Shown here in pieces: positions 27,256 through 40,073 of a DNA stretch of 64,000 nucleotides (position 1 is its first letter; each line of letters begins with the position of its first letter). The DNA comes from Oceaniglobus indicus (GTDB lineage: Bacteria > Pseudomonadota > Alphaproteobacteria > Rhodobacterales > Rhodobacteraceae), in the NCBI RefSeq assembly GCF_002751875.1, contig NZ_NMZM01000006.1, positions 62,001 through 126,000 of the forward strand. Reading direction: 5' to 3'. A model generated the notes under the pieces. The model did no database searches, was not told where the DNA came from, and saw only the letters and a list, made by a program, of their open reading frames with translations. The position numbers and the translations under genes are program-made.

Positions 27256-29019
27256 ATGACGAACGGCAAAACCGATAAATCGAAACTGCCCAGCCGCCAT
27301 GTGACCGAAGGCCCCGCGCGCGCGCCGCACCGGTCGTATTATTACGCCATGGGCCTGACCGAAGCCGAGATCGACCAGCCCTTCGTCGGCGTCGCCACCT
27401 GCTGGAACGAGGCGGCCCCCTGCAACATCGCCCTGAACCGCCAGGCGCAGGCGGTGAAACTGGGGGTGAAAACCGCCCATGGCACGCCGCGCGAATTCAC
27501 CACGATCACCGTCACCGACGGCATCGCCATGGGCCACGAAGGGATGCGATCCTCGCTCGCCTCGCGCGAGGCGATAGCAGACACCGTCGAGCTGACCATG
27601 CGCGGCCATTGCTATGACGCGCTGGTGGGTCTTGCCGGATGCGACAAATCCCTGCCGGGCATGATGATGGCGATGATCCGGCTCAACACGCCGTCGGTGT
27701 TCCTCTATGGCGGGTCGATCCTGCCCGGTCGGGTGCCCGCGGGTGCCGATGTGCCGGCCGATTATGCCGCGCGCGACCTGACCGTGCAGGACATGTTCGA
27801 AGCGGTCGGCAAGCATCAGAACGGCAACCTGTCGGACGCGGCGCTGGAAATCCTCGAACGGGTGGCCTGCCCGTCGGCCGGGGCCTGCGGCGGCCAGTTC
27901 ACCGCCAACACCATGGCCTGCGTCTCCGAGGCGATCGGCCTCGCGCTGCCCAATTCCGCCGGGGCGCCCGCGCCCTATGAATCGCGCGATCAATACGCCG
28001 TGGCCAGCGGCGAGGCAGTGATGAACCTGATCGCGAAGAACATCCGCGCGCGCGACATTGTGACCCGCAAATCGCTGGAAAATGCCGCCCGCGTCGTGGC
28101 CTGCACCGGCGGGTCGACCAACGCGGGCCTGCATTTGCCCGCCATGGCGCATGAGGCCGGGATCGACTTCTTCCTTGATGATGTTTGCGAAATCTTCAGG
28201 GATACGCCGTATTTCGTCGACCTGAAGCCGGGCGGACAATTCGTGGCCAAGGACCTGTACGAGGCCGGCGGCCTGCCCGTCGTGATGAAGGAATTGCGCA
28301 AGGCCGGTCTGATCCACGAGGATTGCATGACCGTCACCGGCTATTCCATCGGCGAGGAGATCGACCGCATATCGCTTGAGGCGGATGGCCGCGTCATCCA
28401 CCCGATCGCGACGCCGATCACCAAGACCGGCGGCGTCATCGGCCTGAAAGGCAACCTTGCCCCCGAAGGCGCCATCGTCAAGGTCGCAGGGATGAGCGCG
28501 GCGGAACAGGTGTTCACCGGCCCCGCCCGCGTCTTTGAATGCGAGGAAGACGCCTTTGCCGCCGTGAAGGCCCGCGAATACAAGGAAGGCGAGGTTCTGG
28601 TGATCCGCAACGAAGGCCCTGCAGGCGGCCCGGGCATGCGCGAGATGCTGTCCACCACCGCCGCCCTGTCCGGCCAAGGCATGGGCAAGTCCGTCGCGCT
28701 GATCACCGACGGTCGGTTCTCAGGCGCGACGCGCGGGTTCTGCGTGGGTCACGTCGGCCCCGAAGCGGCGCACGGCGGCCCGATCGCGCTGTTGCGTGAC
28801 GGCGACATGATCACCATCGACGCCACAACCGGCGAGTTGTCGGTCGATCTGGACGACGCGACGCTCGACGCGCGGCGCGCCGACTGGACCGGTGCGAAAC
28901 CGACGAACTATGCCGCCGGGGCGCTGTGGAAATACGCACAACTCGTCGGCCCGACCTATCGCGGCGCCGTCACCCATCCGGGCGGCGACGAAGAAACCCA
29001 CGTCTATATGGATCTCTGA
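27256..29019 (+). CDS. ilvD: Dihydroxy-acid dehydratase
   Basis: This 587-residue Fe-S dehydratase of branched-chain amino-acid synthesis converts 2,3-dihydroxy acids to 2-keto acids. Cluster cysteines are in [23 protein letters not shown] and [14 protein letters not shown], and the substrate-binding end includes [19 protein letters not shown]. The start at 27256 has GAGGGGG 11 bases upstream. Sequence details fit true IlvD, unlike the second family member at 42887, which is of the sugar-acid type. Confidence 0.95.
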   Translation: MTNGKTDKSKLPSRHVTEGPARAPHRSYYYAMGLTEAEIDQPFVGVATCWNEAAPCNIALNRQAQAVKLGVKTAHGTPREFTTITVTDGIAMGHEGMRSSLASREAIADTVELTMRGHCYDALVGLAGCDKSLPGMMMAMIRLNTPSVFLYGGSILPGRVPAGADVPADYAARDLTVQDMFEAVGKHQNGNLSDAALEILERVACPSAGACGGQFTANTMACVSEAIGLALPNSAGAPAPYESRDQYAVASGEAVMNLIAKNIRARDIVTRKSLENAARVVACTGGSTNAGLHLPAMAHEAGIDFFLDDVCEIFRDTPYFVDLKPGGQFVAKDLYEAGGLPVVMKELRKAGLIHEDCMTVTGYSIGEEIDRISLEADGRVIHPIATPITKTGGVIGLKGNLAPEGAIVKVAGMSAAEQVFTGPARVFECEEDAFAAVKAREYKEGEVLVIRNEGPAGGPGMREMLSTTAALSGQGMGKSVALITDGRFSGATRGFCVGHVGPEAAHGGPIALLRDGDMITIDATTGELSVDLDDATLDARRADWTGAKPTNYAAGALWKYAQLVGPTYRGAVTHPGGDEETHVYMDL

Positions 29020-29030
29020 GGCGACGGCCG

Positions 29031-29804
29031 ATGGCGAGCAGGTTCAGACGCAGGCTCGAGCGCGCATTCGACAAAAGCGTTCTGCGGCGCTGGACCCGGC
29101 TGGCGCGGCGGTCGGTCCGGCTGGACCTGGGTACCCTGAACACGCTGCGCGGCCGCGCGCTGCGGTTGCGCGACCGGCTGGACCGGGTGATCCGGGCGGC
29201 CGACCATCGGCTGGCCCTGCCCCACATCGGCAGCAACGCCATCCAGCGCCCCCTGGGTACCGATTGGGCGCATCGCCCGGAACTCTGGCGTGAGAGACTG
29301 GCCCTGCCCGGGGCCGTTGCCGTGGAAAGCCGCACGGGAATCGGCGCCGAGGCGACGATCTTCCACGACTGCCGGATCTCGGAACTGACCTATCGCCAGG
29401 TGCGCAACGGGCGCGAGGCCGATCTTGCCCCCTTCGGGTTGCGGATGGACGTGTTCCGCTTCGACGGCTCGTTCCTGTCCGTCGTGCTGGACCTGCCCCA
29501 GGGCGCTGCCGCCGGTTTGGGCAAGCGGCACATCCTGCAGCTGGACATGATCGTCGAGATCGAGAAACCGATCGAGATCTTCGCCCGCCTGAACATCAAG
29601 CACGGCCCGAACACCGAACAGGTGGTGCGCGAAATGCCCATGGGTGACGATATCCTCAGCGTCGAATTCGACCTGGCCTATACCGACCTGAACGAAAAGC
29701 GGGTCGAGAAACTGTGGATCGACCTGATCTTCGAGGATCCCGAGATGAACCAGATCATCCTGCGCGACGTGACGCTGACACGGCGTCCGCGCACCGAACT
29801 CTGA
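29031..29804 (+). CDS. Conserved protein, DUF6478-like
   Basis: This 257-residue protein has a very basic N-terminus (residues 1-65, many Arg in amphipathic runs) and a beta-rich C-terminal domain of about 170 residues with DLAPFGLRMDVFRFDGSFL and EIEKPIEIFARLNIKHGPN. I recall this as the Rhodobacterales family DUF6478; its function is unknown. The start ATG at 29031 lies 11 bases after the ilvD stop. The basic N-terminus could bind nucleic acid or membrane, which is speculation. It appears co-transcribed with ilvD and the next gene. Confidence 0.7.
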   Translation: MASRFRRRLERAFDKSVLRRWTRLARRSVRLDLGTLNTLRGRALRLRDRLDRVIRAADHRLALPHIGSNAIQRPLGTDWAHRPELWRERLALPGAVAVESRTGIGAEATIFHDCRISELTYRQVRNGREADLAPFGLRMDVFRFDGSFLSVVLDLPQGAAAGLGKRHILQLDMIVEIEKPIEIFARLNIKHGPNTEQVVREMPMGDDILSVEFDLAYTDLNEKRVEKLWIDLIFEDPEMNQIILRDVTLTRRPRTEL

Positions 29805-29819
29805 GCAGAGAGGCCGCAG

Positions 29820-30197
29820 ATGACCCAGCTTGAACTGATCCCGACCCGCGTCAACGAAGGTGTCTGGCACGGTATCCTTCACGGCGCGCCGCCCGAAGAC
29901 GACGCCGCACCGGCGATCCACGTCACCCACCAGGAACAACCGGTGCCCGACGTCACGCTGGACCGGGGCGACACGCCCGGACATTGGCTGGTGTCGTTTC
30001 CCCTGCCCCCGCGCGCCCTGTCGGACGGGGTCCAGACGATCCTGATCGCCGATGGCGACGGCGCGCGGCTTGGCACGTTCGTCATTGCCATGGGCGATGC
30101 GCTGGACGGCGATATCCGCGCCGAAATCGACCTGTTGCGCGCCGAGCTGGACATGCTGAAGCGCGCCTTTCGCCGGCACTGCGTCGAAACCGCCTGA
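29820..30197 (+). CDS. Small conserved protein of unknown function
   Basis: A 125-residue soluble protein with no membrane helix or signal peptide. It is rich in acidic residues in the first 100 residues (theme: beta strands with VTLDRGDTPGHWLVSFPLPP and ILIADGDGARLGTFVIAMG), then ends in an amphipathic helix (EIDLLRAELDMLKRAFRR). It follows the DUF6478-like gene by 15 bases, so the two unknown proteins may work together, the basic N-terminus of one perhaps pairing with the acidic surface of the other. I do not recognise a family. Confidence 0.7.
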   Translation: MTQLELIPTRVNEGVWHGILHGAPPEDDAAPAIHVTHQEQPVPDVTLDRGDTPGHWLVSFPLPPRALSDGVQTILIADGDGARLGTFVIAMGDALDGDIRAEIDLLRAELDMLKRAFRRHCVETA

Positions 30198-30227
30198 GAA
30201 CGCGGCGTGACGCGGCGTTGGGGGTGA

Positions 30228-33211
<2,984 letters not shown>

Positions 33212-33216
33212 CGGGC

Positions 33217-34098
33217 TTAGCCCTTGAACTTGTCGGCGTAGAAATCGACCATTTCGGGGATCAGCCGATCACCCCAACCGGCATCCACCGCCGCCTGCAA
33301 ACCCTTGCGCGCGGACTGCGACATGATGCTTTCGACGCCCGCGTTTTCGGCCATCTGGGCGTAATATCCCACGTCCTTGCTGCCGTTGGCGACCGCAAAG
33401 GCCAGCTGCTGCGGATCGCCGTCGATGGCATAAGCCTTGACGAAATCCATCATGCCGGATTTCAGCGGACCGGCGGACATGACGTTATAGAGGTTGTCGC
33501 GCGGCACGCCCATCTTGTCGGCCATGGCGAACGCCTCGGACATGGCATTGGCCGTGGTCATTGCAAAGAAGTTGTTGATCAGCTTGATCGTGTGACCCGA
33601 CCCCAGGTCGCCGAGGTGGAAGACGTTTTCGCCCAGATCGTCCAGCACCGGCTTGACCTTGTCATAGGCCGCCTTGTCGCCCGCGCCCATGATGTTCAGC
33701 TTGCCCTCGCGGCCATGCGACGGTGTGCGGCCCAAGGGCGCGTCCATGTAGGTGCCGCCGGCCTTTGCCACCGCTTCGCCCAGCATCCGGGTGGACGACG
33801 GCAGGGACGTGCCGAAGTCGATGACGATGGTGCCGGGCTTCAGCCCCGCGATCACGCCATCGTCGCCCTGCATCCGGCCTTCGACCTGTTCGGACGTGCC
33901 CATGCACAGCATGACGATATCGCTGGCTTCGGCCAGCTCGCGGGCGGTCTTCGCCTCTTTCGCGCCCTTCTCGAGCGCCTGCTCGACGCCCGTGCGGTTG
34001 CGGTTGCCCAGAACCGTCAGATCGTGGCCCTTGTCCTGCAGGCGCAGCACCATGGCGGTTCCCATCAGGCCCAGGCCGATAAATCCGATCTTGCTCAT
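33217..34098 (-). CDS. 3-hydroxyisobutyrate-dehydrogenase-family NAD(P) oxidoreductase
   Basis: The 293-residue beta-hydroxyacid dehydrogenase has the N-terminal Rossmann motif GFIGLGLMGTAM, the substrate segment DAPLGRTPSHGREGKLNIM, and the catalytic lysine region GSGHTIKLINNF. Relatives oxidise 3-hydroxyisobutyrate, tartronate semialdehyde or similar short hydroxy acids. In the TPSHG segment it departs from the usual GG-x-GA pattern of HIBADH/GarR (DAPVSGG type), hinting at a different substrate. The start has AGGAGAGTTGAC and overlaps the DAO stop by 4 bases. Confidence 0.87.
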   Translation of the reverse strand: MSKIGFIGLGLMGTAMVLRLQDKGHDLTVLGNRNRTGVEQALEKGAKEAKTARELAEASDIVMLCMGTSEQVEGRMQGDDGVIAGLKPGTIVIDFGTSLPSSTRMLGEAVAKAGGTYMDAPLGRTPSHGREGKLNIMGAGDKAAYDKVKPVLDDLGENVFHLGDLGSGHTIKLINNFFAMTTANAMSEAFAMADKMGVPRDNLYNVMSAGPLKSGMMDFVKAYAIDGDPQQLAFAVANGSKDVGYYAQMAENAGVESIMSQSARKGLQAAVDAGWGDRLIPEMVDFYADKFKG

Positions 34099-35207
34099 GT
34101 CAACTCTCCTGTTTTTTCCAGTATCAGGGCGGCACCGCGCCGCCCCAGTTCATCACTGCATTTCGCGCCCGACCCGTTGCCGCCGGTGCAGACCGCGATG
34201 CGATCGCTCAGGTTGGCGATCTCGGGCAGGCGGTCGTGGGTCCACGACGTCACGCAGGCCGCCATCGAAACCGACTCGATCACCAGATCGGGCATCAGGT
34301 CGCGTACCATCTCGTGCAGGCGGTCGCGCACCTGCGCGTTGCCGCCGCTGCGGAACCAGTCTCCGACGGCGCCCGGCCCGTCCAGCTTCACGTCCTCGGG
34401 ATCACCCCCGAGCTTGACGCAGATCCGTCCGTCCGGATAGCGGACCGGCGGCAAAAGATAGGGATCTTCCGGGGCTTCATAGACCAGCGACGGCATGGTG
34501 GCCAGTCGCGCGGCCTCGCCATCGCTGATTTCGAACAATGCGACCGTGCGCGCATAGACCTCCAGCCGCGGCGCACGGGCCAGCACGCTGTCGCTCCACC
34601 CGCCCGCGGCAACCAGAACGCGGTCGAAACTCTGGACGGCGCTGTCGGTTGTCACCGTGGCGGCGGTGCCGCTTTCGTCCAGGCCCTGCACGGTGGCGTC
34701 GATGATCCTTGCGCCGTGGCCTTGCGCCGCCTTCGTCTGTGCCGCCACCAGGCGGCGCGGGCTGATGTGGCCGGCGCGGGTTCGTTCGTGAAAGCCGCTG
34801 AAATGTTCCGGAAAGCGAAAGAACGGAAAACGCGACGCCAGGGCCGCATCATCCAACCTGTCGCATGGCACATCGAACCGGCGGCGGCCCACATCGACCC
34901 GCGCCATGAAAGCGGCGGACCCGGCGATCATCGCGCCGGTTTCGGTATAAAACCGGATGCCGCTTTCGGCTTCGATTTCGGCATAGCGGGCGATGGAGGC
35001 CATCGACGCCTCGACCCAGAACGGATGGGCCGCGTTCTTGCGCGTGATGCGCCCCTCGTCGTAGTGCGAGCCGAAGACACCGCGATGCGATGCGGTGTCG
35101 GCGGGTTCGGACGGGCCGATCAGGGTGACGTCGACGCCGGCGCGCGCCAGGTGCCGCGCGGCGGCCGCGCCGAACAGGCCCCGCCCGATCACCGCCGTTC
35201 GTGTCAC
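34095..35207 (-). CDS. DAO-family FAD-dependent oxidase, sarcosine-oxidase-like
   Basis: The 370-residue flavoenzyme begins with the FAD loop AVIGRGLFGAAAARHLA. Near the C-terminus GGNGSGAKCSDELGR places Cys350 where monomeric sarcosine oxidases carry the cysteine that binds FAD covalently. An early HRGVFGSHYDEGRITR motif also fits that group. Substrates in the group are N-methylated amino acids, pipecolate or other secondary amines. It is coupled to the dioxygenase gene upstream and the dehydrogenase downstream by ATGA overlaps. Its role in a sugar-acid island is unexplained. Confidence 0.85.
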   Translation of the reverse strand: MTRTAVIGRGLFGAAAARHLARAGVDVTLIGPSEPADTASHRGVFGSHYDEGRITRKNAAHPFWVEASMASIARYAEIEAESGIRFYTETGAMIAGSAAFMARVDVGRRRFDVPCDRLDDAALASRFPFFRFPEHFSGFHERTRAGHISPRRLVAAQTKAAQGHGARIIDATVQGLDESGTAATVTTDSAVQSFDRVLVAAGGWSDSVLARAPRLEVYARTVALFEISDGEAARLATMPSLVYEAPEDPYLLPPVRYPDGRICVKLGGDPEDVKLDGPGAVGDWFRSGGNAQVRDRLHEMVRDLMPDLVIESVSMAACVTSWTHDRLPEIANLSDRIAVCTGGNGSGAKCSDELGRRGAALILEKTGELT

Positions 35208-36097
35208 TTGGCGACCTCGAACGCCCGGGTTTTCAGCCGCTTCTGCACTTCGTAGAGCGTGAAATCATCGCTGGGCACGGGTGCCGGAATGCGGCATCCG
35301 ATGCTGTCCACCCGTGGCGTCAGCGTGCCCTGCCCGCACAGGATCCGGTCGTCGTAATCGGCCAGACCGTTCCATTTGGTCAGCCCGCCGGTGATCGGAA
35401 AGGCATCGGCAGCCATCATTTCGTAGAACAGCAACCGGCGGTCGCGGTCGCTGCGGTTCAGGGATGATCCGTGCACGATCCGGCCATGGTGAATGCTGAT
35501 CGACCCCGCCGGCCCCTTCAGCGGCACGGCATCCTTCATGTCATAGCCGCAGGCGGCCAGGTCCATCGCGCCCGCGAACACGCCGTCGACGTGATGGTCG
35601 TGGATCGGCGCACGGTGCGAGCCGGGAAACACCTGCAACGGGCCGTTTTCGTCTTCCATGTCGTCGATTATGACGGCCACGGCCAGAACGTCGTCGTTGG
35701 TGTGGGGGTAGAAGGCGAAATCCTGGTGCCATTCGACCGCCGCGCCATACCCGGCCGACTTCATGTTCAGCTTTGTGGTGTGCAGCCGCAGATCGGGCCC
35801 GATCAGGTCGCGCACCGGCGCCAGAACGTGGTCCGAGAACATCAGATCCCGCATCAGTGCGTTGTGGGTATGGGGCAGCTTGATGCGCCGCACGCGCGGC
35901 GCTTCGGGGGTATGGGTGTCTTCCAGGTCGATCTCGGCGTTGCTGCGGGTCAGGCCGCGCGCGCTTTCGATGTACTTGGCGATCTCGTCGCGCAGTCCCT
36001 GGATGATGTCTATGGGTATCCGGTTCTCAAGAACCAGATACCCGTTTTCGTTATAGAACGCGGCCTGCTCCGCGCTCAGCGTTTCAAGCTTTGTCAT
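35204..36097 (-). CDS. Phytanoyl-CoA-dioxygenase-family Fe(II)/2-oxoglutarate oxygenase
   Basis: This 297-residue protein has the facial triad of PhyH-type oxygenases: His124 and Asp126 in WHQDFAF and distal His209 in IVHGSSLNRS, with an arginine shortly after to bind 2-oxoglutarate. PVFPGSH-like FPGSHRAP and DDMEDENGPLQ are also family features. Such enzymes hydroxylate or demethylate small molecules, including ectoine and methylated compounds. GGGGGGAG lies just before the start. It overlaps the DAO gene by 4 bases and follows uxaA by 24 bases. Substrate unknown. Confidence 0.88.
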   Translation of the reverse strand: MTKLETLSAEQAAFYNENGYLVLENRIPIDIIQGLRDEIAKYIESARGLTRSNAEIDLEDTHTPEAPRVRRIKLPHTHNALMRDLMFSDHVLAPVRDLIGPDLRLHTTKLNMKSAGYGAAVEWHQDFAFYPHTNDDVLAVAVIIDDMEDENGPLQVFPGSHRAPIHDHHVDGVFAGAMDLAACGYDMKDAVPLKGPAGSISIHHGRIVHGSSLNRSDRDRRLLFYEMMAADAFPITGGLTKWNGLADYDDRILCGQGTLTPRVDSIGCRIPAPVPSDDFTLYEVQKRLKTRAFEVAK

Positions 36098-36121
36098 GTC
36101 TCCCCCCCTTGGTCGACCGTG

Positions 36122-37624
36122 TTACATCACCGCGCCGATCTGCCATGGCACGAATTCGAAGTCGCCAAGTCCCTGCGCTTCGGATTTGCTTTGCTCGCCC
36201 GACGCGACGCGCAGGATCTTTTCATAGATCTCGCGGCCCTTCTGTTCCAACGACACACCATCGGTCAGCATCTCGCCGGCGTTGATGTCCATGTCTTCGG
36301 TCATGCGGGCATACATCTCGCCGTTGGTCGCGACCTTGATCGTCGGCGCGGGTTTGCTGCCGAAGGCCGATCCGCGACCGGTGGTGAACACCACGACGTT
36401 GCACCCGCCGGCGATCTGGCCGGTCACCGAGGCCGGGTCGTAGCCGGGCGAATCCATGAAGGTAAAGCCCTTGGCCGTCACCTCTTCGGCGTATTTGTAG
36501 ACGCCCATCAGGGGTGACGTGCCGCCCTTGGCCGCGGCGCCCAGCGATTTTTCCAGAATGGTGGTCAGCCCGCCCTTCTTGTTGCCCGGGGACGGGTTGT
36601 TGTCCATCGAGCCCTTGTTGCGGGTCGTGTAATCCTTCCACCAGTCGATCAGCGCGACCAGCTTTTCGCCGGTGGCGCGGTCCGTCGCGCGACGGGTCAA
36701 CAGGTGCTCGGCGCCATAGATCTCGGGCGTTTCGGCCAGAACACCGGTGCCGCCCTGGGCCGCCAGCAGATCGCAGGCATAGCCCAGCGCGGGGTTCGCC
36801 GTGATCCCCGACCATGCGTCCGAGCCGCCGCATTGCAGCGCGACCTTGAGTTCGGAAACCGGGCATTCGGTGCGCCGCGCCTCGTTCGCGATGGGCAGCA
36901 TCGCCTCGACCTTCTTGATCCCCATCTCGATGGTGCGGCGCAGGCCCGCCACGCCCTGGATGTTCATGGCCTGGAAGGTCGGGCCCTGCTTCAGGCCCCA
37001 TGCCTCGAGCAGCCAGTCGATCTGGTTCATCTCGCACCCGAGACCGACCATGATCACGCCGGCGTGGTTCGGGTGGCGCGCATAGCCCCACATGACACGC
37101 TGCAACGCCTCGAACCCATCACCGTCACCGGCCATGCCGCAGCCGGTGCCGTGGACGAAGGCGACCACGCCATCGACGTTGGGATAGGCGGCCAGTTCTT
37201 CGGGGCCGAAGTGATCGGCGATCCGGCGTGCCGCCGTAGCCGAGCAGTTCACCGAGGTGACGATGGCGATATAGTTGCGGGTGCCGACCTTGCCGTTTTC
37301 ACGGCGGTATCCCATGAACGTATCGCCGCTGGCCGGTTTGACCGGGCGCAGATCTGTCGAGTATTCGTATTCCACGTCTGTATTGCGAAACTCGACGTTG
37401 TGGGTGTGGACATGGGCGCCGGCGGGAATGTCTTCGGATGCGAGACCGATGAACTGGGCGTATTTGCGGATCTGTTCGCCCTTGGCGATGTCGCGCACCG
37501 CGATCTTGTGACCGGACGGGATCAGCCCCGTGGTTTCGATCCCTTCGACCGCATGTCCGGCGGCAAGACTGCGGGTTGCGGTGACGACGTTGTCGTCGGC
37601 GTCGAGACGAATGAAATCGGTCAT
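36122..37624 (-). CDS. UxaA-family dehydratase (altronate/galactarate dehydratase type)
   Basis: The 500-residue protein combines an N-terminal SAF domain (residues 1-95) with the large UxaA/GarD catalytic domain (about 110-490), the same fused layout and length as E. coli altronate dehydratase. Conserved parts include KVGTRNYIAIVTSVNCSA, HGTGCGM, GLGCEMNQI and LQCGGSDAWSG, rich in candidate metal-binding cysteines. It would remove water from a sugar acid to give a 2-keto-3-deoxy acid. The related SuyAB sulfo-lyase is normally split, so is less likely. It lies between the TRAP genes and phyH. Confidence 0.85.
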   Translation of the reverse strand: MTDFIRLDADDNVVTATRSLAAGHAVEGIETTGLIPSGHKIAVRDIAKGEQIRKYAQFIGLASEDIPAGAHVHTHNVEFRNTDVEYEYSTDLRPVKPASGDTFMGYRRENGKVGTRNYIAIVTSVNCSATAARRIADHFGPEELAAYPNVDGVVAFVHGTGCGMAGDGDGFEALQRVMWGYARHPNHAGVIMVGLGCEMNQIDWLLEAWGLKQGPTFQAMNIQGVAGLRRTIEMGIKKVEAMLPIANEARRTECPVSELKVALQCGGSDAWSGITANPALGYACDLLAAQGGTGVLAETPEIYGAEHLLTRRATDRATGEKLVALIDWWKDYTTRNKGSMDNNPSPGNKKGGLTTILEKSLGAAAKGGTSPLMGVYKYAEEVTAKGFTFMDSPGYDPASVTGQIAGGCNVVVFTTGRGSAFGSKPAPTIKVATNGEMYARMTEDMDINAGEMLTDGVSLEQKGREIYEKILRVASGEQSKSEAQGLGDFEFVPWQIGAVM

Positions 37625-37784
37625 GGTCGATCCTCGTTATGGTGGCCGGAGGGCTGCCTCGGGTGTTGCCGGGCACCGCACGCATCCGGCGGTGTATATC
37701 GCAGGGGTGCCGAACGAACGGCACCCCTTGTCGCACTGTCATCCAATATCATCCGGGTCACAAGATCACCCGGACGCGGCCGCG

Positions 37785-39374
37785 TCACGAGTCGCGGAAG
37801 AACATCGTCAGTTCCGGGAAGAACAGGATCAGCATCAGGACGACCAGCTGGATGCCGATGAACGGCAGGAAGCCGCGGAAGATGTCGGGCAGCGTGATGT
37901 GCGCCGGCGCCACCGATTTGAGGTAGAACGCGGCCGGACCGAAGGGCGGCGACAGGAACGACACCTGCATGTTGACGCAGAACAGGATCCCGAACCACAC
38001 GGACAGGAACCGCGGATCGGCAGCCAGCGGGCCGAACACGCCGATTTCCTCGATCGGCAGCTTCAGAACGATGGGCAGGAACACCGGCATGACCAGCAGC
38101 ACGATGCCGACCCAGTCCATGAACGCGCCGAGGAACAGGAAGATCACCATCATCACCAGCAGAACGCCCAGCGTCGGCAGTTCATAGCCCGAGATCAGGT
38201 TGGCGACATAGGTCGGTCCGCCCGCGATCGTATAGGCCCCGGCCAGTGCGGTGGCACCGAACGTCACCCAGATGATCGTGCCGGTCGAACGCCAGGTGCG
38301 CATCAGCGCCTCTTTCACCAGCCTGAGCGAGAATTCGCCGCGCAGCACGATCAGGACCATCACCGCAATGGTGCCCATGCCGGCCGCTTCGGTGATGCCG
38401 GTGATGCCGCCATAGATCGAGCCGAGAACGACGCCGACCACAAGCAACGGCGCGATCATGCCCTTGCCCACGTCCCAGGCTGCCTTGACCCGCGCAGGCT
38501 TCACCACAAGGAACAGATAGGCCAGCAGGGCGGCGATGATCGCACCGCGCGTCATCATCTGCGCGTTGCTCAGGATCGAGGTCTGGTCATCGACGCGGTC
38601 AAAGCCGATCAGGAACAGCGTCCGGATCAGGGTGACACCCATGAACAGGATGGCCAGCATCGCAATCAGGGCGGAACCGTAAAGCCGCTTTTGCGGGCCG
38701 GTCATGTCGTCATCCGACGGCTCGGGCAAGGGAGCCAGCGACGGGTCGATCTTCGTGCGCACGATGATGTAGAGCATGTAGAACGACGCCAGGATAAAGC
38801 CCGGGACGAAGGCGCCCTTGAACAGCGCCTGGATCGAGGTTTCGGTGATCAGGCCATAGAAGATCAGAACGATCGACGGCGGGATCATCGTGCCAAGCGA
38901 GCCGGACGCACAGATCGTGCCGACGGCCAGGTTCTGGTTGTAGCCGAGGCGCAGCATCTGCGGCAGCGCGATCAGGCCCAGCAACACGACTTCGCCGCCG
39001 ATGATGCCCGACATCGCCGCCATGATGACCGCCATGACCGAGGTCACCAGGGCGATGCCGCCACGAGTCCGGTTCAGCCAGATCGAAAGCGACGAATACA
39101 TGTCGCGCGCGATGCCCGAACGTTCCAGCAGGGTCGCCATGAGGATGAACAACGGAACGGAAATCAGCACGTAATCGGTGGTCAGGCCATACATCCTCTG
39201 GGCAAGGATGTTCAGCGGTCCGGTGCCGAAGTTGCCGAACAGCAGGTCGGGCCCGAACTTCATCACCATGACCACCACGGCAAGGAACCCGCTTGCAAAC
39301 CCCAGCGGCATCCCGATGGCCAAGAGGACAAGCATCCCGACCAGCAGCACCAGAGAAATCGTTCCAATATCCAT
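37785..39374 (-). CDS. dctM: TRAP transporter large permease (DctM)
   Basis: The 529-residue integral membrane protein has about 13-14 helices and the signature GSLGTMIPPSIVLIFYG. It is about 100 residues longer than a minimal DctM; the extra part is a central hydrophilic-hydrophobic insertion around residues 215-315. The start at 39374 (MDIGTISLV) has AGGGA 8 bases upstream; an upstream extension is shadow coding. It forms the ion-driven pathway with the DctQ and DctP proteins encoded upstream. Confidence 0.93.
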   Translation of the reverse strand: MDIGTISLVLLVGMLVLLAIGMPLGFASGFLAVVVMVMKFGPDLLFGNFGTGPLNILAQRMYGLTTDYVLISVPLFILMATLLERSGIARDMYSSLSIWLNRTRGGIALVTSVMAVIMAAMSGIIGGEVVLLGLIALPQMLRLGYNQNLAVGTICASGSLGTMIPPSIVLIFYGLITETSIQALFKGAFVPGFILASFYMLYIIVRTKIDPSLAPLPEPSDDDMTGPQKRLYGSALIAMLAILFMGVTLIRTLFLIGFDRVDDQTSILSNAQMMTRGAIIAALLAYLFLVVKPARVKAAWDVGKGMIAPLLVVGVVLGSIYGGITGITEAAGMGTIAVMVLIVLRGEFSLRLVKEALMRTWRSTGTIIWVTFGATALAGAYTIAGGPTYVANLISGYELPTLGVLLVMMVIFLFLGAFMDWVGIVLLVMPVFLPIVLKLPIEEIGVFGPLAADPRFLSVWFGILFCVNMQVSFLSPPFGPAAFYLKSVAPAHITLPDIFRGFLPFIGIQLVVLMLILFFPELTMFFRDS

Positions 39375-39439
39375 TATGTCGTCCCTTGCACCACCGGGCG
39401 CGTGCCGGCGCTTCTTATTTTTGGAGGATGGCGCGCCCT

Positions 39440-40042
39440 TCAGACCTTGGGCGCGTTGTTCTTTGCGGCCAGACGGGCGTCGATCTCGGCCTGCGCGCGG
39501 CGCAGTTCCTCGATATCGAAGTCGACCTCGTCGGACGGATCGTGGACCACCGGATCCCGGTTCCAATCATAGATCAGGTTGGATACGGCCTGAATCGTCA
39601 CCAGGAACAGTGTCAGAAGGATCAGCGGCTTCATGGTGGCGGGAATGGGTGGATCCCACGCGGTGCCGAACCGCTCCCAACGCATCAGCTTGGTGATCGC
39701 TTCGCCGTAACCGCCCCAGATCACCGCAAAGCAGAAGATGATGATGCAGAAGACCGAGATGATGTCGAAGACCCGGCGCACCCAGCGCGGCACGACATCA
39801 TAGAGAATGACGATGCGGATGTGGCTGCGTTGCTGCATCGCGTAAAGCCCGGACAGCAGGTAAACCATGCCCCCCATCCACAACGACGCCTCGTTCACCC
39901 ACAGGGTGGGTTCTTCGACGACGTACCGCATGAAGACTTCGTAGAACATGATTGTAACGATCACGGCGGGCAGGATCATCGCCATCCGACTGAACCGCCA
40001 CGTGAAGAAGTCTACCGGTCCCGTACGTTCATGTTCGACCAT
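39440..40042 (-). CDS. dctQ: TRAP transporter small permease (DctQ)
   Basis: The 200-residue protein has four membrane helices in the DctQ layout, with NEASLWMGGMVYLL in helix 2 and an extended charged C-terminal tail (residues about 168-200). Two tandem ATGs occur; I use the second (40042) because GGAGG is then 5 bases away, rather than 2. It joins the large permease to the periplasmic binding protein. It is separated from dctP by a terminator-like hairpin that may lower expression of the membrane subunits. Confidence 0.88.
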   Translation of the reverse strand: MVEHERTGPVDFFTWRFSRMAMILPAVIVTIMFYEVFMRYVVEEPTLWVNEASLWMGGMVYLLSGLYAMQQRSHIRIVILYDVVPRWVRRVFDIISVFCIIIFCFAVIWGGYGEAITKLMRWERFGTAWDPPIPATMKPLILLTLFLVTIQAVSNLIYDWNRDPVVHDPSDEVDFDIEELRRAQAEIDARLAAKNNAPKV

Positions 40043-40073
40043 CATGGCCTCCGGTTAGTGGAAATTGGCAAAA

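Noticed and set aside
36122-37624. SuyAB-type sulfolactate sulfo-lyase for the UxaA-family gene
   Set aside because: SuyA and SuyB are normally separate proteins; a single fused chain of 500 residues and the surrounding sugar-acid genes favour an altronate/galactarate-type dehydratase.
37530-39572. 680-codon plus-strand open frame over the dctM gene
   Set aside because: Antisense shadow of the TRAP large permease; low-complexity Arg/Asp/His/Gln content and no recognisable fold.
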